From assembly GCA_963790715.1 (NCBI GenBank), contig CAWBPN010000010.1, positions 412,453-476,452 on the forward strand: DNA of 64,000 nucleotides, in the 5' to 3' direction. Made by a program: the position numbers and the translations under genes. Positions 36,831 through 46,129 of this stretch are shown here, one piece after another. The stretch's first letter is position 1, and the number at the start of each line of letters is the position of its first letter. The notes below the pieces were generated by a model that saw only the letters and a list, made by a program, of their open reading frames with translations, searched no databases and was not told where the DNA came from. This DNA comes from DCFW01 sp963790715. Its GTDB lineage: Bacteria > Bacteroidota > Bacteroidia > Bacteroidales > Bacteroidaceae.

Positions 36831-39323
36831 ATGCAAAATCAAGAATACGCTAACAACACTAAAGAAGAAGAACAGGAACAGGTTATTTCTTTGAAGGATA
36901 TTTTGGAAATGATTGCAACACGATGGTACTGGTTTGTAATATCAGCTATAATATGCGTTATCATAGCACGAATAGGTATTGCAATGATAGAACCCACATA
37001 CCAACAAAGTTCAATACTCCTTGTTAAGCAAGATGATAAAAACAGTGGAGGACAAGGTACAAATGAAATGCAATCATTCTTAGAACTAAGTGGAGTAAGC
37101 ACTACCAATGAAATAGAAAACGAACCATATGTAATTAAATCAACTCCGTTGGTTCAGCAGGTTGTTCAAAATTTACACTTGGATGTTTCATACCGGAAGA
37201 AATTATCGCTCAGATATGAAGAATTATTTTATGAAACTCCTATCAATGTAGAATTTTTAAGCAAATATACAAAAGATGTATCTTTTACAGTAAGAAAAAC
37301 ATCTTCTGCGGCATGCGAAATATCTCATTTCGTTTTTTATAATAAACATAAAGGTAAAACCGAAGTTGCCAATTTAGATGAGAATCATGTCATTCCGTTC
37401 TATGTTCCGGTTAATACACCTGCAGGAGAAATTGTTATTAAACCGACAGCTCAATTTCAAAGTGACGGATTCGATTATGATCTATGTGTGAGTAGGCATG
37501 ATGTTGCAAAAACAGCTGAAGCATATAAAGAGGAATTAACAACTTCTTTGGAAAAGAATACGTCGTTAATTACCATTACTTGCGAGGATAAAAACTTGGA
37601 ACGCGCCAAAGCCATTTTACAAAACTTGATTGATATGTACAATAAATCAAGCATCGAAGATAAAAATAAAGTGGCTGAAAACACTGAAAAGTTTATTAAC
37701 AACAGACTTGTTGTTGTCAGCCAGGAATTAGGACAAGTTGATTCAAAGTTGGCGAATATCAAGAGTAGAAACAAAATCATTGACTTTGAAAACGGTGCCC
37801 AGGCATATCTTACTGAAAGTAATACGGCTAAAAACAATGCGATAGAACTGGAAACGGAATTAGCTGTAGCCAAGTATATTAAAGAATATCTCAATAACAC
37901 CGCAAACAAGAACGAACTTATTCCGGATATTCAAGGTAAAGACGTTTTAGCTGCTTCAGACCAAATAAAGAATTACAACGAGGCAATGCTACAACGTAAA
38001 AGATTGATATCTAATTCATCGACAAGCAGTCCTGTAATTTCAGATCTCGATCGCTCAATTGAAGCTTTGCGTATTATAATTAAAAGTAGTCTGAACGCAA
38101 ATATTCGCTCAATACAAATAAAATTGTCCGATGCAAAGGAAGCTGAGGGTGACATTAATTCACAAATATCCAATGTGCCTGAAACAGAGAGACTGGCATT
38201 GGATGCAAAACGCCAACAGGAAATTAAGGCTGCCATATATGCTTTCTTATTAAACAAGCGTGAAGAAAATGCTTTAAAATTAGCTATAACGGTAAGTAAC
38301 AATAAGGTAGTTGAACCACCATACGGATCTGAAACAATGGTGTCTCCTAAAAAAAGTGTGATAGTGTTGGCTGCACTTATAATTGGTTTGGCAATACCGT
38401 TCGGGGTACTTCAACTACTCACTATGCTAAACAGTAAGGTTCGTGGCAGAAAAGATATTGAAGACAATACCACATTACCGATTTTGGGTGAAATACCTGC
38501 ATCTGAGAAATCGGAAGACGGGAAAACCATTGTCATTAACAAACATAGCAATGACCCTGTAAGTGAAGCTTTCCGGCTCATTCGTTCCAATTTAACATTC
38601 ATGAATAAAAATGCCAAAGTCATTATGTTTACAAGTACTATGCCTGGTGAAGGAAAATCATTCGTCACTCGCAACTTGGCAATTACGTTGGCTCTTGGCG
38701 GTAAAAAAGTAGTTATGGTCGATACGGATATTCGTAAAGCGACACAAACGAAATTGATTAATCAGGTTAATTCAAGTAACGCAACAATAGGTTTGACTAA
38801 CTATTTGGCCGGTACTGAAGACAATATAAACAATATAATACAAAAGTCAAACGAAGATGACGAGTTTGATATGATTATGGCAGGCCCGATTCCTCCAAAC
38901 CCTGCAGAATTATTGATGAGTGAACGTTTTGACATTCTAATCAATAAATTACGTGATATATACGACTATGTGATTGTGGATAACGTACCAGCACAAGTAG
39001 TTGCCGACGCTGCAATAGTAAACAGAGTGGCAGATATTACGGTATATGTCATTCGTGAAGGAATTTTGGATCGCAGATACCTACCGGAACTGGAAAGAAT
39101 ACATCAAACAGGTAAATTTAAGAAAATGTCTGTAATTCTGAATGATTGCAAGATTGAAAAGAAGAGTTACGGATATGGGTACGGGTATGGATACGGGTAT
39201 GGTTACGGTTATGGATATGGTTACGGTAATAATATAAAGAAAAATAAAAGCTTGTTCCGCAAAGTAATGGACAGGGTAGATAACAATTATCATTTCCATA
39301 AGAAACACCACCATCATCAATAA
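36831..39323 (+). CDS. Polysaccharide copolymerase with BY-type tyrosine kinase domain (Wzc-like)
   Basis: The 830-residue inner-membrane protein has a Wzz domain between two membrane spans (near residues 33-53 and about 505-525) and a central coiled coil. The cytoplasmic kinase domain has Walker A MPGEGKSFVTRNLA, Walker A' VVMVDTDIRK and Walker B YDYVIVDNVPA. The C-terminal tyrosine cluster, usually phosphorylated in this family, is here a strict run of ten Tyr-Gly pairs, followed by a basic stretch and a histidine-rich tail ending HHHHQ. It controls chain length and export together with the Wza-like protein. Confidence 0.94.
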   Translation: MQNQEYANNTKEEEQEQVISLKDILEMIATRWYWFVISAIICVIIARIGIAMIEPTYQQSSILLVKQDDKNSGGQGTNEMQSFLELSGVSTTNEIENEPYVIKSTPLVQQVVQNLHLDVSYRKKLSLRYEELFYETPINVEFLSKYTKDVSFTVRKTSSAACEISHFVFYNKHKGKTEVANLDENHVIPFYVPVNTPAGEIVIKPTAQFQSDGFDYDLCVSRHDVAKTAEAYKEELTTSLEKNTSLITITCEDKNLERAKAILQNLIDMYNKSSIEDKNKVAENTEKFINNRLVVVSQELGQVDSKLANIKSRNKIIDFENGAQAYLTESNTAKNNAIELETELAVAKYIKEYLNNTANKNELIPDIQGKDVLAASDQIKNYNEAMLQRKRLISNSSTSSPVISDLDRSIEALRIIIKSSLNANIRSIQIKLSDAKEAEGDINSQISNVPETERLALDAKRQQEIKAAIYAFLLNKREENALKLAITVSNNKVVEPPYGSETMVSPKKSVIVLAALIIGLAIPFGVLQLLTMLNSKVRGRKDIEDNTTLPILGEIPASEKSEDGKTIVINKHSNDPVSEAFRLIRSNLTFMNKNAKVIMFTSTMPGEGKSFVTRNLAITLALGGKKVVMVDTDIRKATQTKLINQVNSSNATIGLTNYLAGTEDNINNIIQKSNEDDEFDMIMAGPIPPNPAELLMSERFDILINKLRDIYDYVIVDNVPAQVVADAAIVNRVADITVYVIREGILDRRYLPELERIHQTGKFKKMSVILNDCKIEKKSYGYGYGYGYGYGYGYGYGYGNNIKKNKSLFRKVMDRVDNNYHFHKKHHHHQ
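39168..39227 (+). repeat. Hexanucleotide-like repeat encoding (Tyr-Gly)x10
   Basis: Ten TAY-GGN codon pairs in a row encode the tyrosine cluster of the BY-kinase. Third positions vary (TAC/TAT; GGA/GGG/GGT), so it is maintained at protein level rather than being a fresh perfect satellite, though slippage could still alter its length. Confidence 0.9.
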
Positions 39324-39344
39324 ACACACATAAGGAAAACTATT

Positions 39345-40289
39345 ATGGTAACAAAAAAGACAAAATGTTTAATCATTGGTTCAGGTCCGGCAGGATACAC
39401 TGCTGCGATATATACAAGTCGTGCAAATTTGCAACCTTTATTATATGAAGGATTAGAGCCGGGAGGACAACTGACGCAAACAACTAAAGTAGAGAATTTT
39501 CCTGGATACCCGGATGGTGTTGAGGGATTTCAATTAATGGAAGATTTGCGGAACCAAGCACTGAAATTCGGTGCCGAAATAAAAGACGGAATAGCTACAA
39601 AAACAGATTTAAGCGTACATCCGTTTAAGGTAACTATAGATGACGGTACTGAAATACTTGCCGATACATTAATTATTGCAACAGGTGCAACTGCCAAATA
39701 CCTTGGACTCGAAGACGAAAAGAAATATAACGGAAAAGGCGTAAGTGCGTGTGCAACTTGTGACGGCTTTTTCTATCGTAAAAAAACTGTAGCTGTCGTA
39801 GGCGGAGGTGATACGGCATGCGAAGATTCTTTGTACTTGGCAGGATTAGCTCAAAAAGTATATTTAATTGTTCGCAAAACTTTCTTAAGAGCATCAAAAA
39901 TTATGCAGGAACGGGTGTTCAATAGTGCTAATATCGAAATATTATTCGAACACAATGCCACTGGATTGTATGGAAAAGAAAAAGTAGAAGGAGTGCATCT
40001 TATTAAGCGTAAAGGCGAGACCGACGAAACAATGTATGACTTACCTATTGACGGCTTTTTCTTGGCTATCGGGCATAAGCCAAATTCAGATATTTTCAAG
40101 CCGTGGATTGAGACGAATGAACAAGGTTACATTATTACAAAAAAAGGCAAACCTCTAACCAATATTGAAGGCGTATTTGCTGCCGGCGATGTTGCCGATC
40201 CTGTATATCGCCAAGCCACCACGGCAGTGGGGAGTGGATGTAAAGCTGCTATAGAATGTGAAAGATACATATCGGAACACCATTTATAA
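39345..40289 (+). CDS. trxB: Thioredoxin reductase
   Basis: The 314-residue flavoprotein has the FAD-binding GSGPAGYTAAIY at the start, the redox-active CATC in SACATCDGFF (near residues 136-139), the NADPH-binding GGGDTACEDSLYLA and a C-terminal FAD motif GVFAAGDVAD. It passes electrons from NADPH to thioredoxin in the cytoplasm. Spacing to the downstream M16 gene is 11 bp, so they may be co-transcribed. No thioredoxin gene is adjacent. Confidence 0.96.
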   Translation: MVTKKTKCLIIGSGPAGYTAAIYTSRANLQPLLYEGLEPGGQLTQTTKVENFPGYPDGVEGFQLMEDLRNQALKFGAEIKDGIATKTDLSVHPFKVTIDDGTEILADTLIIATGATAKYLGLEDEKKYNGKGVSACATCDGFFYRKKTVAVVGGGDTACEDSLYLAGLAQKVYLIVRKTFLRASKIMQERVFNSANIEILFEHNATGLYGKEKVEGVHLIKRKGETDETMYDLPIDGFFLAIGHKPNSDIFKPWIETNEQGYIITKKGKPLTNIEGVFAAGDVADPVYRQATTAVGSGCKAAIECERYISEHHL

Positions 40290-40300
40290 TAACAAATAAC

Positions 40301-43117
40301 ATGAGATTTTTAAAAGTTGTATTTTGCGGATTATTTGTCTGCTCCACTTCGTGGGCACAAATGCAAATGCCGACTATTCCTATTGATAAAAATGTCAGGA
40401 TAGGAAAACTCAGTAACGGATTAACATATTATATCCGTAAAAACACTAAACAGCCACACATAGCAGATTTCTACATCGCTCAGAAGGTTGGCTCAATACT
40501 TGAAGAACCTCGTCAAAGAGGATTAGCACACTTTTTGGAGCACATGGCCTTTAACGGTACAAAGAATTTTCCAGGTGACAATGCGGGGAAAGGCATTGTA
40601 GCATGGTGCGAAACAGCCGGTATTAAATTCGGTACGAATCTTAATGCCTATACGTCTGTGGACCAAACTGTATATAATATTACCGATGCACCGTTGACGC
40701 GTGCAGGCGTATTGGATTCTTGCCTGCTTATTCTACATGATTGGAGCCATTCGCTATTACTCACGGATAAAGAAATTGATAAAGAGCGCGGTGTCATCCA
40801 CGAGGAATGGCGTACACGCCGTACTGCCATGCAAAGGATGGAAGAGGAAATATCACCCGTTATGTATGCAGGTACGAAATATGCCGATTGTATGCCTATA
40901 GGAAGCATGGACATAGTTGACCATTTCCCTTACAATGACTTACGCGACTATTATAAGAAATGGTATCGTCCGGATTTACAGGGTATCATTATTGTAGGTG
41001 ATATAGATGTGGATCAGGTGGAAACAAAGATAAAGAAGATTTTTGCCGATGTGCCTGAGCCTGTTAACCCGGTAAAAAGGATCTATTATCCTGTTACTGA
41101 CAATGATGCACCTATCATCGCAATAGCAAAAGATAAGGAGCAGACAAATCCCATAGGTTTATTCTTCATTAAACAAGACGCAACACCGGATTCTTTGAAA
41201 ACGACACTTGACTATATGCTCAAGCAATATGTCATCAATATTGGTTGCCAAATGTTGAATGATAGATTAAGCGATATAACTCAAAAAGCAAATCCTCCAT
41301 TCTTAGGAGCAGAAACTGGATACGATAATTTCTTTTTGTCAAAAACAAAAGATGCATTCTCAGCTGAAATAGGTTGCAAGAACGACAGCATTACAAAAAG
41401 CATATCTGCTGTTATTAATGAGATACAACGAGCTAAGCAAAATGGATTCACAGCATCTGAATATGAACGTGCGAAAGCCAACTATTTAAAAGCTTTAGAG
41501 ACTTCATACAACAATCGCGAGAAAGTTGATAATGGGAATTATGTAAATGAATATGTCAATAACTTTCTTGACAACGAACCGATTCCCGGCATAGAATATG
41601 AGTATTCCATGATGAATCAAATTGTACCGAAAATACCTCTTGCAGCTATCAACGAGGCGATGAAGTCAATTATAACAGATAAGAACGAAGTGTTGGCATT
41701 GCTTACCACCGATAAGGCAGACATGAAAATACCTTCAAAAGAAGATTTGGCCGCCATGCTTAAAGATGAAGGAAGCAAAAAAATGACAGCATACGTAGAC
41801 AAAGTGTTTAATGAACCGCTTATACAGAACGAACCTAAGGCTGGAAAAATCGTTTCCCGCAAATCGGATGCTAAATTCGGTACTACTGACTTTACATTGA
41901 GCAATGGAGTAAAAGTTATTGTAAAGAAAACAGACTTCAAGGCCGACGAAGTGAAAATGTTGGCGATGAGCCGTGGCGGTAATTCATTATTCTCAAATGC
42001 AGATGCAATTAATATGAACTACTTAACCGATGTAGTAACATCAGGAGGGATAGGTAAATTCAGTGCAACGGATTTACCGAAACAATTGGCAGGTAAGAAT
42101 GTTGATGTATCACCTTATGTTCAAACAAGGCTGGAAGGCCTTAGCGGCAGCTGCTCACCGAATGATTTTAAAACAATGATGCAACTCTCATATCTATACT
42201 TTACAGCTCCACGTATGGACAAAGATGCTTTTGAAAGTTTTAAGACAAGAGAGAAAGCAGAATTAAAAAATCGTGATTTAAATCCTATCAGCACATACAT
42301 AGATTCATTAAGATATATATTATACGGTAACAATCCACGCGTAAACAGCATACATGAAGCGGATATTGACAAGCTCAATTATCAACACATAATTGATATG
42401 TATAAAGATCGCTTCAAAGACGCTTCGGATTTTACTTTCATATTCGTAGGCAATATCGACCCGGATACCGTGGCAACATACGCAGAAAAATATATTGCAA
42501 GTCTTCCGGCAACTTATCGCAAAGAAGATTTCAAAGATCCTCACACCGATATAAGACCTGTAAATGAGAAGCATGTTTTCTACAAAAAGCAAGAGACACC
42601 TTCAGCTTTGGCCTCGGTCATATATAACGGAAAAAGTAACTATACTGAAAAGGATGAAATACTTATGAGCATGTTGCAACAAGCCATGGAAATGGTTTAT
42701 ACTGAGAAAGTTCGTGAAGATGAAGGCGGAGCTTATGGCGTATCGGTAAGTGGAAATTTGGATAAGTACCCTACTACCAAATCAACATTCGAAATTCAAT
42801 TCCGTACAGGCCCTGAAAAATATGATAAAATGATTAAAATCATTTATGCCCAACTTGACACTATGGCGATGAAAGGACCAAAGGCTGAAAACCTTGCAAA
42901 AATCAAAGAGTACATGATCAAGCAACATAAGGAAAATCAGATTGAAAACCGTTATTGGATGGGATTAATTCAAAACTATTTATTCACCGGAATGATATAC
43001 GATAACTATGATTCTTTGGTAAATAATACCACGATTAGTGATATCAAGAACTACGCAGCAGCTCTGTTGAAAAACAGCCATTGCATAGAAGTAACAATGA
43101 CTACTAAAGAAAAATAA
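40301..43117 (+). CDS. M16-family zinc metallopeptidase, second copy in window
   Basis: The 938-residue protein has a signal peptide (cleavage near SWAQM) and the zinc motif HFLEH at residues 77-81 followed by MAFNGTKNFP, as in the periplasmic pitrilysin-like group. The downstream glutamates lie in DKERGVIHEEWRTR. A second, zinc-free half follows and includes KVREDEGGAYGVSVSG, the substrate-binding element. It is more divergent from the copy at 13548 than recent duplicates would be. Peptide degradation in the periplasm is the likely role. Confidence 0.92.
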   Translation: MRFLKVVFCGLFVCSTSWAQMQMPTIPIDKNVRIGKLSNGLTYYIRKNTKQPHIADFYIAQKVGSILEEPRQRGLAHFLEHMAFNGTKNFPGDNAGKGIVAWCETAGIKFGTNLNAYTSVDQTVYNITDAPLTRAGVLDSCLLILHDWSHSLLLTDKEIDKERGVIHEEWRTRRTAMQRMEEEISPVMYAGTKYADCMPIGSMDIVDHFPYNDLRDYYKKWYRPDLQGIIIVGDIDVDQVETKIKKIFADVPEPVNPVKRIYYPVTDNDAPIIAIAKDKEQTNPIGLFFIKQDATPDSLKTTLDYMLKQYVINIGCQMLNDRLSDITQKANPPFLGAETGYDNFFLSKTKDAFSAEIGCKNDSITKSISAVINEIQRAKQNGFTASEYERAKANYLKALETSYNNREKVDNGNYVNEYVNNFLDNEPIPGIEYEYSMMNQIVPKIPLAAINEAMKSIITDKNEVLALLTTDKADMKIPSKEDLAAMLKDEGSKKMTAYVDKVFNEPLIQNEPKAGKIVSRKSDAKFGTTDFTLSNGVKVIVKKTDFKADEVKMLAMSRGGNSLFSNADAINMNYLTDVVTSGGIGKFSATDLPKQLAGKNVDVSPYVQTRLEGLSGSCSPNDFKTMMQLSYLYFTAPRMDKDAFESFKTREKAELKNRDLNPISTYIDSLRYILYGNNPRVNSIHEADIDKLNYQHIIDMYKDRFKDASDFTFIFVGNIDPDTVATYAEKYIASLPATYRKEDFKDPHTDIRPVNEKHVFYKKQETPSALASVIYNGKSNYTEKDEILMSMLQQAMEMVYTEKVREDEGGAYGVSVSGNLDKYPTTKSTFEIQFRTGPEKYDKMIKIIYAQLDTMAMKGPKAENLAKIKEYMIKQHKENQIENRYWMGLIQNYLFTGMIYDNYDSLVNNTTISDIKNYAAALLKNSHCIEVTMTTKEK

Positions 43118-43125
43118 GTTAAATA

Positions 43126-43157
43126 TTTGCAGGCTTCGGTAAAAAGTAATACTTTTG
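43126..43157 (+). promoter_or_regulatory. Promoter of the rplU-rpmA operon
   Basis: TTTG at about 43126-43129 and TACTTTTG at 43150-43157 are 20 bases apart. A leader of about 85 bases to the ATG could carry autoregulation by a ribosomal protein, but no specific structure was identified. Confidence 0.65.
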
Positions 43158-43245
43158 CATCCGATTATTCTGAGTATGGTAATAAAAGAGATTCTAAAAG
43201 ATAGAGTCCACCAGCCAGAGCAAACCTGTTAAAAAATTATAACAG

Positions 43246-43563
43246 ATGTACGCAATTGTAGAAATTAACGGTCAACAATTCAAAGCAGAGGCCGGAAAGA
43301 AATTGTTCGTTCACCACATTCAAAATGTTGAAAGCGGTGCAACGGTAGAATTTGACAAAGTATTATTGGTTGACAAAGACGGTCAAGTTTCAGTAGGAAC
43401 ACCGACAGTCGATGGAGCTAAAGTGGTAGCAGAAGTTGCTTCACCTCTCGTAAAAGGTGAAAAAGTTTTGGTTTTCCACAAAAAACGCCGCAAAGGTTAC
43501 CGTAAATTAAACGGTCATCGTCAACAATTTACTGAGGTAACAATTAAAGAAGTAGTAGCTTAA
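43246..43563 (+). CDS. rplU: 50S ribosomal protein L21
   Basis: The 105-residue protein matches L21 from start (MYAIVEINGQQFKAEAGKKL) to end (HKKRRKGYRKLNGHRQQFT), with the usual basic RNA-binding segment KKRRKGYRK. It is the first gene of the L21-L27 operon, 20 bp before rpmA. Confidence 0.98.
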   Translation: MYAIVEINGQQFKAEAGKKLFVHHIQNVESGATVEFDKVLLVDKDGQVSVGTPTVDGAKVVAEVASPLVKGEKVLVFHKKRRKGYRKLNGHRQQFTEVTIKEVVA

Positions 43564-43583
43564 TCAATTAAAATTAAAAAGAA

Positions 43584-43856
43584 ATGGCACATAAGAAAGG
43601 TGTAGGTAGTTCTAAGAACGGCCGTGAGTCAGAAAGTAAAAGATTAGGCGTAAAGATTTTTGGTGGTCAAGTTTGCAAAGCAGGCAACATCATCGTTCGT
43701 CAAAGAGGCACTGTCCATAACCCCGGTGAAAACATGGGTATGGGAAGCGATCATACACTTTATGCCTTAGTTGATGGTACAGTACAATTTAAAAAAGCTC
43801 ATAACGATAAAAGTTATGTCTCGATTATACCATCAGAACCAAAAGCAGAAGCTTAA
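43584..43856 (+). CDS. rpmA: 50S ribosomal protein L27
   Basis: The 90-residue protein begins MAHKKGVGSSKNGRES and contains RLGVKIFGGQ and GNIIVRQRGT, as in L27. It lies near the peptidyl-transferase centre of the ribosome. The N-terminus starts directly with the mature AHKKG, without the extension cleaved in Firmicutes. A clear terminator follows. Confidence 0.98.
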   Translation: MAHKKGVGSSKNGRESESKRLGVKIFGGQVCKAGNIIVRQRGTVHNPGENMGMGSDHTLYALVDGTVQFKKAHNDKSYVSIIPSEPKAEA

Positions 43857-43877
43857 TAAATAAGAAACTTCTATAAG

Positions 43878-43910
43878 AAAACTCTTTCATTAATATGGAA
43901 GAGTTTTTTT
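43878..43910 (+). terminator. Rho-independent terminator after rpmA
   Basis: AAAACTCTTTC and GGAAGAGTTTT pair, apart from one G-T pair, around an eight-base loop, followed by a run of T. Confidence 0.85.
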
Positions 43911-43950
43911 ATTATCAATACTTTTCTTTTCTAATTATCTGTTTTTTACA

Positions 43951-43958
43951 TACCTTTG
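43951..43958 (+). promoter_or_regulatory. -7 box TACCTTTG for serS
   Basis: It is an exact TAnnTTTG match 34 bases before the ATG at 43993, directly after the rpmA terminator. Confidence 0.65.
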
Positions 43959-43992
43959 CGCTACAAATAAAAAATCAATTAAATATCATAAT

Positions 43993-45267
43993 ATGCTTAC
44001 ACTAAAATTGATTAACGAAAAGACCGATGAGGTTATCAAAGGCCTTGAAAAAAAACATTTCAAAGGAGCCAAAGAGGCAATCAACAAAGTATTGGAATTA
44101 GACAAGAAGCGTCGTAATACTCAAAACGAGCTTGACCAAAAACTATCGGAACTGAAAAACTTATCAAAATCCATCGGCTCATTAATCAAAGCCGGAGAAA
44201 AAGACAAAGCCCAAGAGGTAAAAAACAAAGTCAATGAACTAAAGAACAGCACAAAATCTCTTGAAGATGAAAAAACGAATTTTGCTAATGAACTTACAAA
44301 AAAATTATTAGATATACCGAATATTCCTAATCCATTGGTACCGGAAGGCAATGGAGAGGCTGACAATTTAGTTATAAAAGAAGATGGAACAAAGCCTGAA
44401 TTAGGCAATGACGCCCTACCTCACTGGGATCTTTGCAAAAAATATGATCTTATCGACTTCGAACTGGGAGTAAAAATCACCGGTGCCGGTTTCCCTGTTT
44501 ACAAGGGTAAAGGTGCACGCCTGCAACGTGCCTTGATTAATTTTTTCCTTGATGAAGCAGGTAAATCAGGCTACAGAGAGATAGAACCTCCTTATATGGT
44601 TAATCAGGACTCAGGTTACGGCACAGGGCAACTTCCCGATAAAGAAGGCCAGATGTACCATGCCACAGTGGATGATTTTTATATGATTCCTACGGCTGAA
44701 GTACCTGTAACAAACATATACCGTGATGTTATTCTCAACGAGGACGAACTACCTGTAAAGAATTGTGCTTACTCTGCATGTTTCCGACGCGAAGCAGGCT
44801 CATATGGCAAAGACGTACGCGGACTGAATCGCTTGCATCAATTCGATAAGGTTGAAATCGTTAGGATTGATAAGCCGGAACACTCATATCAATCACTTAA
44901 AGAGATGATGAATCATGTTGAGGGATTACTTTTGAAATTAGGCCTACCCTATCATATACTTCGTCTTTGCGGCGGAGATTTAAGTTTCACATCCTGCATT
45001 ACATACGACTTTGAAGTGTGGTCGGCTGCTCAAAAACGTTGGTTGGAGGTAAGTTCGGTATCCAATTTCGAATCATATCAGGCAAATCGTTTGAAATGTC
45101 GCTATCGTACTGCTGATAAAAAGATTGAACTTTGCCATACATTAAACGGCTCGGCATTAGCTTTACCGCGTATAGTTGCGGCATTATTAGAAGATAATCA
45201 AACTCCTGACGGAATCAAAGTACCTGAAGTATTAGTACCATACACAGGATTTGAAACAATAGATTAA
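43993..45267 (+). CDS. serS: Seryl-tRNA synthetase
   Basis: The 424-residue protein has the long N-terminal antiparallel coiled coil that grips tRNA-Ser (about residues 30-105, rich in Lys and Glu). The class II catalytic core follows: motif 2 ACFRREAGSYGKDVRGLNRLHQF and motif 3 LNGSALALPRIVAALLE. FTSCITYDFEVW is also typical. It charges tRNA-Ser with serine. It is preceded by its own promoter. Confidence 0.97.
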   Translation: MLTLKLINEKTDEVIKGLEKKHFKGAKEAINKVLELDKKRRNTQNELDQKLSELKNLSKSIGSLIKAGEKDKAQEVKNKVNELKNSTKSLEDEKTNFANELTKKLLDIPNIPNPLVPEGNGEADNLVIKEDGTKPELGNDALPHWDLCKKYDLIDFELGVKITGAGFPVYKGKGARLQRALINFFLDEAGKSGYREIEPPYMVNQDSGYGTGQLPDKEGQMYHATVDDFYMIPTAEVPVTNIYRDVILNEDELPVKNCAYSACFRREAGSYGKDVRGLNRLHQFDKVEIVRIDKPEHSYQSLKEMMNHVEGLLLKLGLPYHILRLCGGDLSFTSCITYDFEVWSAAQKRWLEVSSVSNFESYQANRLKCRYRTADKKIELCHTLNGSALALPRIVAALLEDNQTPDGIKVPEVLVPYTGFETID

Positions 45268-45292
45268 ATATCAAACTTAAAATATTAGCTTC

Positions 45293-46129
45293 ATGAACCG
45301 AATCATAAACAAGGAACGCTTTTCTGAGAAAGTGTTCAAGTTTGTAGTGGAAGCTCCTCTAATCGCAAAATCACGCAAACCCGGAAACTTTGTTATAGTG
45401 CGTACAGGCGAAAAAGGAGAACGCATGCCTTTGACTATTGCCGAAGCTGATCCGCAAAAAGGTACAATCACATTAGTTGTTCAAGAGGTTGGACTTTCGT
45501 CCACTCGCTTATGTGAATTAAACGAAGGTGATTACATTACCGACATTGTTGGACCATTGGGCAAACCGACACATATCGAGAATTTCGGCACAGTTGTTTG
45601 CGCAGGTGGTGGCGTTGGCGTTGCTCCGTTATTACCTATCGTCCAGGCATTAAAAGCAGCTGGTAACAAAGTTGTTACCGTATTGGCAGGCCGAACTAAG
45701 GAACTAATCATCATGGAAGATGAAATGCGTAAATATTCGGATGAAGTAATCATAATGACTGATGACGGCTCATACGGCAAAAAAGGATTGGTAACAAACG
45801 GTGTTGAAGAGGTTATCAACCGCGAAAAAGTCGATAAGTGCTTCACGATCGGTCCGGCAATCATGATGAAGTTCGTGTCATTGCTAACAAAAAAATACAA
45901 TATTTCTACAGATGCTTCTCTGAATACCATCATGGTAGACGGTACGGGAATGTGTGGAGCCTGCCGCCTTACGGTTGACGGTAAAACACGTTTCGTATGT
46001 GTAGATGGCCCTGAATTTGATGCTCATAAAGTAGATTTCGATGAAATGCTTAAACGCATGGGGGCATTCAAGACTCAGGAGAAGGAAGAATTCGAACGCT
46101 TTGAAAACGAGAGAGTGCCAACTGGATAA
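45293..46129 (+). CDS. NfnA-type FAD/NAD-binding subunit (sulfide/dihydroorotate dehydrogenase-like, ferredoxin:NADP reductase alpha)
   Basis: The 278-residue protein has a ferredoxin-reductase fold: FAD-binding region (GNFVIVRTGEKGERMPLTIA), the NAD site VVCAGGGVGVAPLLPIVQAL and a C-terminal [2Fe-2S] cysteine motif GTGMCGACRLTVDGKTRFVCVDG. In many anaerobes this subunit works with a GltA-like partner (next gene) to exchange electrons among NADH, NADPH and ferredoxin. It overlaps the start of that gene, consistent with tight coupling. Confidence 0.9.
   Translation: MNRIINKERFSEKVFKFVVEAPLIAKSRKPGNFVIVRTGEKGERMPLTIAEADPQKGTITLVVQEVGLSSTRLCELNEGDYITDIVGPLGKPTHIENFGTVVCAGGGVGVAPLLPIVQALKAAGNKVVTVLAGRTKELIIMEDEMRKYSDEVIIMTDDGSYGKKGLVTNGVEEVINREKVDKCFTIGPAIMMKFVSLLTKKYNISTDASLNTIMVDGTGMCGACRLTVDGKTRFVCVDGPEFDAHKVDFDEMLKRMGAFKTQEKEEFERFENERVPTG

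Noticed and set aside
39168..39227. Short tandem repeat as a CRISPR or intergenic satellite
   Set aside because: It lies inside an open reading frame and encodes Tyr-Gly pairs with varied third bases.
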